Notes: generated by a model not told the origin, from the letters alone. A stretch of 64,000 nucleotides of DNA from Romboutsia_E sp900604535 (GCF_900604535.1 NZ_UWOT01000005.1:186001-250000), one strand, 5' to 3'. Positions 36,129 to 45,651 are shown, counted from the first letter of the stretch. Program-made: numbers and translations.

Positions 36129-36828
36129 TATTAACTTTTTTATATTTATTTAAATTTATAACTATTCCTTCATTTTTACCATTAATACTACTTTTATTTG
36201 AAATTGATTTATCTACTGCTGTTTTTAAAATAATTTTATATATTGTGTATAATTCTATTCCACTAAATGTTATTAAACTTAATATTTCAATGCTATATCC
36301 ATTGTTATAACCTAAAATTCCATAGTTTATAATTGAATAAAATCTTATAAATATTGATACTAGGAGCTGAAGTATTAAAGTACTTGTCAAAAAATCAAAT
36401 TCATTCTCTAGTTTTCTCTTTCTTATAATAGTATTTATTTGTAAATTTCTACTGGAGTTTGTATTTAAAATATCTGAATAAATTTGACTAAAAATATTTC
36501 TGTTAAATAAATTTAATAATAATATAACCCCAGCACATAAGCCAATTAAATAAGTTATATAAGTATATATTTCTATTCCTGATTTGTGATATTTTGAAAA
36601 ATAAATACATAATGTCATTGCTATCATTATACTTAATCCTGATACACTCACTCTATTCTGTCTATATTTTGTATATGAAGTATAACAAATTCCTGCTAAT
36701 ATTAAATAAAAAACGTAAGAACCAAATTTGTTCATTCCACTTATATAATATAAAATTATAGGCGATGCTATATAGATTGTAAAATCAATTAATAATTTAC
36801 GTTTTATTTTTATCACTTCCTCTAGCAA
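36124..36828 (-). CDS. Uncharacterised multi-helix membrane protein with uncertain start
   Basis: About six hydrophobic helices; a cytoplasmic loop (NTNSSRNLQINTIIRKRKLENE) separates the first four from the last two, and the C-terminus is basic. No family is recognised. The listed TTG start at 36828 has no ribosome site. The only good site is GAGGAAG (36816-36822), which overlaps an in-frame GTG and lies 8 bases before an ATA codon at 36805. This mirrors the YrvL-like gene at 15.9 kb. Confidence 0.55.
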   Translation of the reverse strand: MLEEVIKIKRKLLIDFTIYIASPIILYYISGMNKFGSYVFYLILAGICYTSYTKYRQNRVSVSGLSIMIAMTLCIYFSKYHKSGIEIYTYITYLIGLCAGVILLLNLFNRNIFSQIYSDILNTNSSRNLQINTIIRKRKLENEFDFLTSTLILQLLVSIFIRFYSIINYGILGYNNGYSIEILSLITFSGIELYTIYKIILKTAVDKSISNKSSINGKNEGIVINLNKYKKVNK

Positions 36829-36978
36829 TAATTTTAAACTTAGTTTTTAGCATTTATTTTATATAAAAATAAAAGTTTGACTTTAACTTGTCAGAACTTT
36901 TTATCTATCAAATTTATCTCATATTAATCTATATGCTTTTAATTACTAAAAATTTCACCCCTATAATTATATTTTTGA

Positions 36979-37023
36979 TAAAAAAATATAAGGCTAAAAG
37001 TATTATTACTTTGCCTTATATTC
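36979..37023 (-). terminator. Terminator of the M23 peptidase gene
   Basis: AATATAAGGC/GCCTTATATT with an 18-base loop and a T7 tail on the minus strand. Confidence 0.75.
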
Positions 37024-37031
37024 TTAATTAA

Positions 37032-37870
37032 CTATTTTGTTACTCCGTTTATTGGATTAATATTTTCACCTTTTATTTTAACTTCAAAATGAACATGATT
37101 CCTGTAGAGTCTCCTGTTGTACCAACTTTTGAAATAACTTGTCCTTGCTTTACAATATCGCCTTCTTGAACTATATTATAATTATTATGTGCATATATAG
37201 TTGTTTTACCATCAAAATGATTTATTTTTACTACATTTCCATATCCATTTTGATATCCTGAAAAACTAACTATACCATCATCAATTGCTAATATATCAGT
37301 ATCTTGTGGTGCTGGTATATCTATTCCTTTATGAAAGCTTTTTATATTAGTTATAGGATGTATTCTATACCCATACCCTGAGCTTATGTCCTTATATTCC
37401 TTTAAAGGCCATATTCCTTTTATAAAGTCTATACCTTCTGATGATAATTTCTCTGCTGCTTCTTCTTCTAAACATTTTTCTAATTGTACGCCTTCAATTA
37501 ATTCATCTTGTAATTGTTTACCTAAAGTTTCTTTTTCTTGTTCCATATTATTTATATCAGATTTTATCGCTTCTTCTTCATCTGATATACTATCTTCTTG
37601 TATAAAACTCAATTTTACAATTTCTAATTCATTATCATCATTTAAATCATCTTGTCCATCATTTTTCAATTCTTGTTTCTTTGATTCTAATCTATTATTT
37701 AATTCATCTATTTTAGCCTTTAAATAACTTTGCTTTTCTTTATTCTCTATTAACATATCTAACTTATTTTCTTCTCCAAATGCATAAGACATTTTATTAA
37801 TACTAACGGACATGACTAATAATAGTGATACAAATAAATGTAATATCACTTTCTTAAAATTTTCATCCAT
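37032..37870 (-). pseudogene. M23-family peptidase, frameshifted at its catalytic HxH
   Basis: A signal/anchor helix (residues about 8-30), a long Glu/Lys coiled coil (40-140) and an M23 domain with SSGYGYRIHPITNIKSFHKGIDIPA and GYGNVVKINHFDGKTTIYAHN are intact. After KVGTTGDSTG the frame is lost at 37099-37100, giving a short false tail ending at 37073. Restoring one A gives NHVHFEVKIKG and INPINGVTK to a stop at 37032, which includes the catalytic HxH and the usual family ending. The enzyme would cut peptidoglycan cross-bridges or act as an EnvC-like activator. ATG follows AAGGAGG. Confidence 0.8.
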
Positions 37871-37945
37871 TTTTTATCCTCCTTTTACAACTATATATTA
37901 ATATAGACTAATTATGTAAGTTTTATTCACTTTATTGTATTCAAT

Positions 37946-37992
37946 GTAAAAATGACTACATTAAAACCAAAATTTAATGTAGTCATTTTCTA
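37946..37992 (-). terminator. Terminator of the glutamine-synthetase-like gene
   Basis: A 17-bp stem (37949-37965 with 37973-37989) with a short loop and T-rich tail. Confidence 0.8.
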
Positions 37993-37999
37993 AATAAAA

Positions 38000-39898
38000 T
38001 TAATATATATTCTTTTTATATTGCATATATAGTTTTCTTACTTCAACCATATTTTTCTTTAATTCTAATTGTAATTTTGATGCAGTTTCATAGTCTTCAC
38101 CTTCGATAGCATCTCTTATTTGAGTAAATAAAGATTTTCTTGTTAATGTATCTTTCATTACATTGAATTTAATATCTGATATTGAATTCCATATAACTTC
38201 ATCTAATGCATCCATGTTTTCTTTTGTATGTAATTTTACATAATTTCTTATTCTTGCTGAATAAGTTTTTATTATTCTATATTCTAATTCCTTTTTCCAT
38301 TTATCTATTGATCCGACTTTAAATGAATTTATTATTTTATCAGTGAATACATCCCCTTGTTTTAATGCTTCTAATTTTTCTTCATATATTTCTAAGTTTC
38401 TTACATTTTCATATACTGTAGCTGGTGGTACTGAAAATCTTTCATTTAACTCTTCTTGAGTATAGTGTTCAAATACATCATTTTCATCTCTATAAGCTCT
38501 ATTTTTATCTAAGTAAAAACTTTCTTCACCTATATCTTTTGATAATTCTTTTTCTAATTCTTTAGTTGTAAGTTTACTTTTTGCTACAGCCTTTATACCA
38601 TGTAACATTGTTTGATAACATCCAGCTATTACTAAGTAAGCATTTGATAATGGATTAGGAGCTCTTAACTCAAATCTTAATGTTTTTGGATTTTCTGCAT
38701 CTCTTACTAGTCCTACAAGTACAGATCTATTTCTTGATGGAATTTCATATGTATGACCTAGTGAAGTAACTATACAAACAGGAGCTTCAAATCCTGGCAC
38801 TAATCTATTAAAAGCATCATTTGTTGATGTTACAAATGGATTTAATACTTCATAGTTATTAAGTATACCCATTAATGCACCATATCCAATCTCACTTAAA
38901 TAGTCATCTTTCATATCTATTGGTGCAAATAAATTCTTTAGACTTCCATCTTTTAACCTAGCACTTACACCTACATGAGTATGTTTTCCACTGCCTGCTA
39001 CACCATGTATTGGTTTTGCTTTAAATGTTACCTCTAAACCATTTGATGTAAATATATCTTCTATAACTTCTCTTACAACAAGTTCATTATCTGCAGCTTG
39101 AAGAGGTGATGCAAATTTCCAAGACACTTCTAATTGCTCCATAGCATGATTTGTTTTACCATCTATACTTATAGTACTTTGTATTCCTCCAACTTCTTTA
39201 TGAGCCATCTCAGGACATATACCTTTAGCTTGAATAGTTATTAATGTTTTTTCTAAACAAGTTCTTATTAAACCATGAGTTCTTTTCCAATATTGTTCTT
39301 TTAAACTTTGAGATACTGATAATTCTTCTAGATCTGCTTTATCTTCTGGAGTATTCACCCAAAATTCTAATTCAGTAGCAGAAGTTAATAATATAGTATC
39401 AATTTCACTTACATCTTTAATTCCTATGTTGTTTATCATATGAGGATATTCATTAAATACTTCTAAAAGTGATTCTTTAAAATAAGTTTCAGCTTTTTGC
39501 AGCACTCCCCTTGAACATACATTTTTGTTATCGTGTATTAAAAAAGCAGGTATTTTTAATGTTCCTATTGGTAAATTAGTTTCTTCATCTATATGTTCTA
39601 AGTTATAATCAACATACCATCTACTACTTTCATCTGGCATTAAGTCAACTTTAGCATTATTTAAAGTTGCTATTTCGTAAAGCTCAACACTTGATCCATC
39701 AGTTTGAACTGCTGATGATAAGAAACTTTCTATATCATCTAAAAATAGTTCCATAGGTATTTTTTCATCAGTTGCATTTCCTCCCAAATCAACACCTACT
39801 AATGAAACAAATTTTATGTGTTTGTGTTCTTTAAGCAAAGACTTTAATTCATTTGCGTCAAATCTTTCTTTTTCTATTACATGTAGTAATTTACTCAT
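38000..39898 (-). CDS. Atypical long glutamine synthetase-like protein, 632 aa
   Basis: The catalytic domain follows GSI order: TELEFWV (Glu ligands), AGSGKHTHVGVSA with the metal His, PGFEAPVCI, NRSVLVG, and LRFELRAPNPLSNAYL. After about residue 440 there is an extra ~190-residue helical extension absent from normal GSI (about 450 aa), and the protein is shorter than GSIII. The segment HKEVGGIQSTIS aligns with E-V-x-P-x-Q-x-E-I, so one Glu metal ligand seems replaced by Thr. ATG at 39898 follows AAGGGGGA. A stand-alone gene; no glnR or amt nearby. Function may be glutamine synthesis or another glutamate ligation. Confidence 0.82.
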   Translation of the reverse strand: MSKLLHVIEKERFDANELKSLLKEHKHIKFVSLVGVDLGGNATDEKIPMELFLDDIESFLSSAVQTDGSSVELYEIATLNNAKVDLMPDESSRWYVDYNLEHIDEETNLPIGTLKIPAFLIHDNKNVCSRGVLQKAETYFKESLLEVFNEYPHMINNIGIKDVSEIDTILLTSATELEFWVNTPEDKADLEELSVSQSLKEQYWKRTHGLIRTCLEKTLITIQAKGICPEMAHKEVGGIQSTISIDGKTNHAMEQLEVSWKFASPLQAADNELVVREVIEDIFTSNGLEVTFKAKPIHGVAGSGKHTHVGVSARLKDGSLKNLFAPIDMKDDYLSEIGYGALMGILNNYEVLNPFVTSTNDAFNRLVPGFEAPVCIVTSLGHTYEIPSRNRSVLVGLVRDAENPKTLRFELRAPNPLSNAYLVIAGCYQTMLHGIKAVAKSKLTTKELEKELSKDIGEESFYLDKNRAYRDENDVFEHYTQEELNERFSVPPATVYENVRNLEIYEEKLEALKQGDVFTDKIINSFKVGSIDKWKKELEYRIIKTYSARIRNYVKLHTKENMDALDEVIWNSISDIKFNVMKDTLTRKSLFTQIRDAIEGEDYETASKLQLELKKNMVEVRKLYMQYKKNIY

Positions 39899-40173
39899 TG
39901 ATAACTCCCCCTTAAGATGCGCTTATGCTACTTTTTATTTTATTTTGTATATTTTTATTCGTTTTATTCTTTATAATATTATATATTAGAGTTTAAAAGT
40001 TCGCAATATTTTTATTATTCATTTCTTTCATCTATCTATTATACAACTTTTCTAGTTATATTTGTTGTTCTTTTGATAGTTATATTTCAAATTTTTATTA
40101 TTATAGGGTATACTATTAATATAAAAACTTTTTTATTATTAATAAAATGCAAAGAAATTTAGGAGAGAAAGCT

Positions 40174-40959
40174 ATGGAATATATAGTATTTGATTTAGAG
40201 TTTAATCAAGGTTTTGATAGATCTCTTAATAAAACTGTATCTAACGAAAGGTGTCCTTTTGAGATAATACAATTAGGTGCAATTAAGTTGGATTCTAACT
40301 TTAATATGATAGATACTTTTAATGCTTATGTAAAACCTGAGATATATAAAGATATTCATCCTTTCATACAAAAAATGACTAGCATTACTAAGGATGATGT
40401 AAAAAATGCTCAAGGTTTCCCTCAAGTATTTAAAGAGTTCAAAAAATTTATTTCTTCTAAGAAAGCTGTATTCGGTGTTTGGGGTACTGCTGACTTAAAA
40501 GAATTATATAGGAATGTAAGTTATTATGATTTACCATCAAAGTCTTTACCAAAAAATTATATTAATATACAAGAACATGCATCTAAATATTTTAATAATC
40601 CTTCTGGTAAAAGCATAGGGCTTCAAAATGCAATTTCAATACTTGGATTAAATCAAGATAAATCTTATCATAATGCTTTAAATGATGCTTATTATACTGC
40701 TCAAGTATTCATAAAAATAAATAATCCAAGCATAGTTCCAGATGTGTACATTTATACTCCCGTAAAGCCATCACAATCTAAAAGAAAATCAAAAAAAGAA
40801 GTTAATTACGATAAATTATTTAGTGAATTTGAAAAAATTTTAGAACGCTCTTTAACAAAAGAAGAGAAAAAAATAATAGATTTAGCATATAAAATGGGCA
40901 AAACAAATCAATTTTTAACAGAAGCTAAAGATTCTAAAGTAAATTATAAAAAAAGATAG
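40174..40959 (+). CDS. DEDDh 3'-5' exonuclease (RNase T/KapD-like)
   Basis: The exonuclease core is visible: DLEFNQ (metal Asp/Glu), CPFEIIQLGAIKL, an Asp in GVWGTADLKEL, and HNALNDAYYTAQVF holding the catalytic His and last Asp. Such enzymes trim single-stranded RNA or DNA. The last ~70 residues are a basic tail. I start at the ATG at 40174, with TTAGGAGAG 7 bases upstream; an ATG nine codons earlier lacks a ribosome site. Confidence 0.85.
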   Translation: MEYIVFDLEFNQGFDRSLNKTVSNERCPFEIIQLGAIKLDSNFNMIDTFNAYVKPEIYKDIHPFIQKMTSITKDDVKNAQGFPQVFKEFKKFISSKKAVFGVWGTADLKELYRNVSYYDLPSKSLPKNYINIQEHASKYFNNPSGKSIGLQNAISILGLNQDKSYHNALNDAYYTAQVFIKINNPSIVPDVYIYTPVKPSQSKRKSKKEVNYDKLFSEFEKILERSLTKEEKKIIDLAYKMGKTNQFLTEAKDSKVNYKKR

Positions 40960-40992
40960 GCGAAAACTTTAATAATTTTCGCCTTTTCTTTA
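40956..40992. terminator. Shared terminator, exonuclease and IIA genes
   Basis: AGGCGAAAA/TTTTCGCCT stem (40958-40966 with 40976-40984) with T run. Confidence 0.75.
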
Positions 40993-40994
40993 TA

Positions 40995-41510
40995 CTAAAC
41001 TAATTCTATTCTATTTTCTTCTTTAGCTTTAGCATCTCCTTTAATAACTTTTAAAGACTTTCCATCTTCTAATGCTGTAAATATTACTGGAGTTATATCT
41101 GATTTAGCATTTTTTTGAACATATTTAACATCCATTTTAGCAAGCTTATCTCCTGCTTTTACTTTATCTCCTGCTTTTACAAATACCTCAAATCCTTGAC
41201 CTTTTAAATTAACTGTATCTATTCCCATATGTATAAGCATTTCTACATTATCATTGCTTCTTAATCCTATTGCATGCTTAGTATCAAATACCATTTCTAC
41301 TGTACCACTTATTGGTGAAACAAAAACTCCATCAGAAGTTTTTACAGCAAACCCATCCCCCATCATTTTTTGAGAAAATACTTCATCTGGAACTTCAGAT
41401 ATATCTAATATTTCTCCATTTGTCGGACATACTATTCCTTTTAATTCTACTGTGTTTTTATCTTCTACAACCACATCTTTTTTCTTTTTAAAAAAATCAA
41501 ATAATCCCAT
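40995..41510 (-). CDS. crr: PTS glucose-type IIA component
   Basis: A complete IIA-Glc domain: VSPISGTVEMVFDTKHAIGLRS, phosphorylated His in EMLIHMGIDTVNLKGQGF, and the final IVxF-like ending. It accepts phosphate from HPr and passes it to a IIB domain. ScrA in the same locus has only IIB and IIC parts, so this gene very probably supplies its missing IIA. I start at ATG 41510, 7 bases after GAGGAG. It is the last gene of the scrB-scrK-crr unit, 21 bases after scrK. Confidence 0.9.
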   Translation of the reverse strand: MGLFDFFKKKKDVVVEDKNTVELKGIVCPTNGEILDISEVPDEVFSQKMMGDGFAVKTSDGVFVSPISGTVEMVFDTKHAIGLRSNDNVEMLIHMGIDTVNLKGQGFEVFVKAGDKVKAGDKLAKMDVKYVQKNAKSDITPVIFTALEDGKSLKVIKGDAKAKEENRIELV

Positions 41511-41531
41511 TTTCATTCTCCTCTGTATTTA

Positions 41532-42488
41532 TTATTTTATTTCTTCTAATGTACACATAGCTGCTATCGCACCTTTTTTAGTAGTTGTGTCTGCAGCATA
41601 TCTGTTACTAAAATCTAACATATCTTTTACTATTTTTTCATCTAATTTATCTATATTTTCTACAGTTACATTTTCTCTACCTAATTGATATAAAAATGAC
41701 CCTATAAAAGAATCTCCTGCTCCTGTAGTATCTATTGCATCTACTTTTAATCCATTACTTTCTATAATATTCATATTTTTTGTTATAAATAGAGCTCCAT
41801 TAGCTCCTCTTGTATATATAACTACCTTTACATTACCTACAAATAAGTTTTCTAGTGCTTTATTTTCATCTTTTATACCTGTTATAAATTCTAATTCTTC
41901 ATCAGATATTTTAACTATATTACATAAAGGTAAAAATTCTAGAATTACATTTTTACAATCATTTTCATTTTTCCAAAGTGGTAACCTTACATTTGGATCA
42001 AAACTTATTATTGCCTTATTTTTTTTAGCAAGTTCTATAGCTTTTTTATGAGCATACTTCATAGGCGACTCAACTAAGTCTACTGAACAGAAATGTAATA
42101 TTCCACAATCTAAAAACCAATCTTCTTCTATATTATTTTCTTCAAGTAATAAATCAGCACTTGGGTTTCTATAGAATGAAAAATCTCTATTGCCATCTTC
42201 TTTTAAAGAAACAAAAGCAAGCCCTGTATTAGCTTTATTCGTTCTTAATACATATTCTGTATTGACACTTGCATCATTAAGAACATCTATTATATGATCT
42301 CCAAAAGCATCCATTCCTAATTGTGATACAAAGTATGCGTTTCCACCTAGTTTTGCAACTGCAGCTGCAACATTAGCTGGTGCTCCCCCTGCAATCCTTT
42401 CAAATTCTGTAACTTCTTTTAGCATACAATTCTTTTTATTTGGTATAAAGTCTATTAATGCTTCTCCAATGGTCATTATTTTATACAT
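41532..42488 (-). CDS. scrK: Fructokinase, PfkB family
   Basis: The PfkB signature ends are present: FERIAGGAPANVAAAVAKLGG and DTTGAGDSFIGSFLYQLG, with the Asp catalytic base in the latter. It phosphorylates the free fructose left when ScrB cuts sucrose-6-phosphate. Its start overlaps the scrB stop by 8 bases, which indicates translational coupling. Length is normal for fructokinases. Confidence 0.92.
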   Translation of the reverse strand: MYKIMTIGEALIDFIPNKKNCMLKEVTEFERIAGGAPANVAAAVAKLGGNAYFVSQLGMDAFGDHIIDVLNDASVNTEYVLRTNKANTGLAFVSLKEDGNRDFSFYRNPSADLLLEENNIEEDWFLDCGILHFCSVDLVESPMKYAHKKAIELAKKNKAIISFDPNVRLPLWKNENDCKNVILEFLPLCNIVKISDEELEFITGIKDENKALENLFVGNVKVVIYTRGANGALFITKNMNIIESNGLKVDAIDTTGAGDSFIGSFLYQLGRENVTVENIDKLDEKIVKDMLDFSNRYAADTTTKKGAIAAMCTLEEIK

Positions 42489-43956
42489 ATTTATATTCTC
42501 CCAATTCGTATAAATTAATTTTTATATCATTTAAATTACCCTTAAATTCTATATCATTATTTCTTTCTTTGCAATACATACGACTTGTAAATACTTCTTC
42601 TCCGTAATTTACAAATATTTCAACACTAGATTTATCTACAAATATTCTTAAACTTTCTAGCCTATCAATCTTAACTGCTCTTAATCTTCTTCCATATCCA
42701 CTTTCTTTAAAGCTTAATTTTATTAATTTTTCATCATTATTATATTTTATATTACAGTCTGATTTTAAGTTTAATTCAAAGTTATCGATTTCACTATTAA
42801 ATTTAACTTCAAGTTCATAAACATCGCCTTTTAACTCACTAAATTCTTGTATATTATTTAGATAATTTGTAATCTTATTTTTTCTTAACTTTTCAATTTC
42901 TTTTACTGGAAGTTGAAGTAATTTATTATTTACAAAAATTAATTCTCTAGGCATAGTTAATGCATGCATCCATCCATTTATATCTGTTGGATTTGTATAG
43001 TGATCTTTTTCTATATCTGGAAGACCCATCCATCCTATTAGTATAGTTCTTCCTTTTTCATCTACAAAAGTTTGTGGAGCATAGAAGTCAAAACCTCTAT
43101 CTAGTTCAACAAATTCTCCAAAGGTAAATTCTCCTTTATCAAAATTCATATCACCTAAGAAATAGCCACTTTGATATATATTATTATACTTATATCCATC
43201 CTCTCTTATACCCTGTGGTGACATAGATAACATGTATTTGATATTTCCATTCTTAACATCCTTTAGCTTTATTAAGTCTGGGCACTCCCACATGTATCCA
43301 AATTTTTCCTTAGTAGTTATTGTATTTATATAATTCCAATCTTCTAAATTATTTGATTTATATAATAATATACATCCCTTATCTGTATTATCTCTAGCTC
43401 CTAATACCATATAATAACTATTATCTTTTTTTAATACTTTAGGGTCTCTAACATGACAAGTCATATTTTGTGGATAATCTATATTTTCTAATAAAACTTT
43501 TTTTTCACTAAAATTTATTCCATCTTCACTTGTAAACATCATTGTATTATGACCTCTACCAGAAGATATATAATCATGATTTCCTAAGTGTTTTACATTT
43601 CCTGTATAAAAAAAGTTTATTTTATCATCTTCTATAAATGCACTTCCTGAATAAACACCATGAATATCATAAATTGTGTCAGGAAAAATTACTGCCCCTC
43701 TATCTTCCCAGTTTATTAAATCTTTAGATACATATTGACCCCATAACTTTATTCCACCTTTAACTTCAAATGGTGAATATTGATAAAATATATGATACTC
43801 CCCTTTAAATTGACATAATCCATTAGGATCATTTAGCCAACCTATTGGAGGCATTAAATGAAACTTCAATCTAAACTCATCTTTATCAACTTTTGTTTTT
43901 TCATAACTCTTGTAAACTTCAAGTACTTTTGAAAGTTCTCTTTTTATAATACTCAT
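42481..43956 (-). CDS. scrB: Sucrose-6-phosphate hydrolase, GH32
   Basis: The three GH32 blocks are clear: GWLNDPNGL with the nucleophile Asp, CHVRDPKVL with the transition-state Asp, and MWECPDLIKL with the acid/base Glu. A beta-sandwich C-terminal domain follows. It cleaves sucrose-6-phosphate delivered by the PTS into glucose-6-phosphate and fructose. I start at ATG 43956, 6 bases after AGGAGG. An operator copy at 44022-44033 lies 66 bases upstream, after the scrA terminator, so scrBK-crr has its own promoter. Confidence 0.94.
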   Translation of the reverse strand: MSIIKRELSKVLEVYKSYEKTKVDKDEFRLKFHLMPPIGWLNDPNGLCQFKGEYHIFYQYSPFEVKGGIKLWGQYVSKDLINWEDRGAVIFPDTIYDIHGVYSGSAFIEDDKINFFYTGNVKHLGNHDYISSGRGHNTMMFTSEDGINFSEKKVLLENIDYPQNMTCHVRDPKVLKKDNSYYMVLGARDNTDKGCILLYKSNNLEDWNYINTITTKEKFGYMWECPDLIKLKDVKNGNIKYMLSMSPQGIREDGYKYNNIYQSGYFLGDMNFDKGEFTFGEFVELDRGFDFYAPQTFVDEKGRTILIGWMGLPDIEKDHYTNPTDINGWMHALTMPRELIFVNNKLLQLPVKEIEKLRKNKITNYLNNIQEFSELKGDVYELEVKFNSEIDNFELNLKSDCNIKYNNDEKLIKLSFKESGYGRRLRAVKIDRLESLRIFVDKSSVEIFVNYGEEVFTSRMYCKERNNDIEFKGNLNDIKINLYELGEYKYV

Positions 43957-44021
43957 ATACAACCTCCTTTTTAATATATTGTTCTATATAAATTAAATTC
44001 ATAACTAAGTAATATTTTTAT

Positions 44022-44033
44022 GGTATCGTTCCC
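44022..44033. promoter_or_regulatory. ScrR operator C, upstream of scrB
   Basis: GGTATCGTTCCC matches operator A upstream of scrA exactly and operator B in 10 of 12 bases. Confidence 0.75.
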
Positions 44034-44112
44034 ACCTTTTGATTATATATTACCACTTTAATATTGTAAACATTTTCAAAATATTTTATTAAATTTCATT
44101 TTTTCATTAAAA

Positions 44113-44150
44113 TAAAAAAATCTAAACATAATTATGTTTAGATTTTTTAT
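44113..44150 (-). terminator. Terminator between scrA and scrB
   Basis: An almost loopless AAATCTAAACATA/TATGTTTAGATTT stem with T6 tail just after the scrA stop. Confidence 0.85.
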
Positions 44151-44154
44151 AATG

Positions 44155-45540
44155 CTATTCTTCTTCTTTTATACCAAATATCATAGTTAAAACTAATGAT
44201 ACACAAAATGCAATTGCAAACAATATTGCATAATGTAAAGGAGCATGTAAAGTAAGAAGTATTCCAAATATCCCTGTTACACCAGTACCTGTTGCACCTA
44301 ATCCTACTACAGCTGCATATAAAGACGCACATGCTGAACCTATTGCTGCTGCAACAAACGGTCTCATATACCTTAAGTTAACCCCAAATATAGCTGGTTC
44401 TGTTATACCAAGTAATGCACTTAATGCCGCTGGCAATGCTAATGCTTTAGTTTTTGGATTTTTAGTTCTTAAAGCAACCCCTAATGCAGCTCCACCTTGA
44501 GATATGTTAGCTGCACAAGCAATAGGAACAAAATAGCTAAACCCAAATTGCGCCAATTGCCCGAAATCTATTATATTGTACATATGATGAAGCCCTGCAA
44601 CAACAGTTGTACTATATACTCCACCCATTATGAATCCACCAATTCCATAAGGTATTTGTATTAGCCATTGTACTGCATCTAAAACTCCATTTTCTAAAAC
44701 AACAAATATTGGTCCTATTATAGTTAAAGTTAAATAACCTGTTACAAACACAGTAACTAATGGCGTAACAAATAAATCTAACATTTCTGGTACTATTTTA
44801 TGAAGTTTCTTCTCTATTGCACTCATAACATATACAGCTATCATTATTGGTATTACATGTCCTTGATAACCAATCATATCTATACTGTAAAGTCCAAACC
44901 AAACTGATTGAGTAGATTGTACACCTTCACTTGCTACTGTCCACGCATTTTGTAAGCTTGGATGTATCATTATCATAGCTATAACTGCACCTAAATAAAC
45001 ATTTCCACCAAATACTTTTGCAGCGCTATATCCAATTAATATTGGTAAAAAATTATATGCGGCACTACTAAATAAATCTAACATTACAAATAGTGATCCA
45101 CTTGTATTTATATCTACATATCCACTAGAAGCTAAGAATTTTAAAGCTTCAACTATTCCCATCATTAATCCACAAGAAACTATTGCTGGTAATATTGGAA
45201 CAAATATATCTCCTAATGTACGTATCGCTCTTTTTAATGGACTACCTTTTTTCGCAGAAACTTGTTTAACTTCTTCTTTTGTTGCTTCTTTTATATTTGC
45301 TATTTTAGCAAACTCTTCAAAAACTTTATTTACAATTCCTGTTCCAAATATTATCTGAAGCTGTCCAGCTGTTATAAATACGCCTTTAACTCCATCTATA
45401 TTTTGAATTGCATCCTTATTTATAAGGCTCTCATTTCTAAGTACTATACGAAACCTTGTTGCACAGTGAGCTGCAGATTCTATATTTTCACTATTTCCTA
45501 TGTTTTCTAAAATGCTTTTTGCTACTGCATTGTAGTTCAT
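44155..45540 (-). CDS. scrA: Sucrose-specific PTS IIBC component
   Basis: The N-terminal IIB domain has the phosphocysteine in AAHCATRFRIVL (about Cys26) and VKGVFITAGQLQIIFG. From about residue 100 the IIC membrane domain follows with about ten helices, including MLDLFVTPLVTV and GITEPAIFGVNLRYM. The latter motif binds the sugar in this family. No IIA domain is present; the crr-type gene of the same locus can supply it. Sucrose as substrate is inferred from scrB and scrK. ATG follows AAGGAGAG. Confidence 0.92.
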   Translation of the reverse strand: MNYNAVAKSILENIGNSENIESAAHCATRFRIVLRNESLINKDAIQNIDGVKGVFITAGQLQIIFGTGIVNKVFEEFAKIANIKEATKEEVKQVSAKKGSPLKRAIRTLGDIFVPILPAIVSCGLMMGIVEALKFLASSGYVDINTSGSLFVMLDLFSSAAYNFLPILIGYSAAKVFGGNVYLGAVIAMIMIHPSLQNAWTVASEGVQSTQSVWFGLYSIDMIGYQGHVIPIMIAVYVMSAIEKKLHKIVPEMLDLFVTPLVTVFVTGYLTLTIIGPIFVVLENGVLDAVQWLIQIPYGIGGFIMGGVYSTTVVAGLHHMYNIIDFGQLAQFGFSYFVPIACAANISQGGAALGVALRTKNPKTKALALPAALSALLGITEPAIFGVNLRYMRPFVAAAIGSACASLYAAVVGLGATGTGVTGIFGILLTLHAPLHYAILFAIAFCVSLVLTMIFGIKEEE

Positions 45541-45612
45541 GTATACATCTCTCCTTTTTTTATTATTTTTTTTAATCAGTTTTTATGCCTAAAACATAGA
45601 ATTACAACTTGA

Positions 45613-45624
45613 GGTATCGTTCCC
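45613..45624. promoter_or_regulatory. ScrR operator A
   Basis: GGTATCGTTCCC, half-symmetric LacI-type site 25 bases (centre to centre) from operator B, upstream of scrA. Confidence 0.75.
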
Positions 45625-45635
45625 ATATAAATCAT

Positions 45636-45651
45636 AAGGGAACGTTCCCTT
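45636..45651. promoter_or_regulatory. ScrR operator B, perfect palindrome
   Basis: AAGGGAACGTTCCCTT is a perfect 16-bp palindrome with a central CG, the classic LacI-family layout. Confidence 0.8.

Noticed and set aside
44147..44332. Minus-strand Cys-rich 61-aa ORF inside scrA
   Set aside because: Out-of-frame shadow of the IIC coding region, overlapping the scrA terminator.
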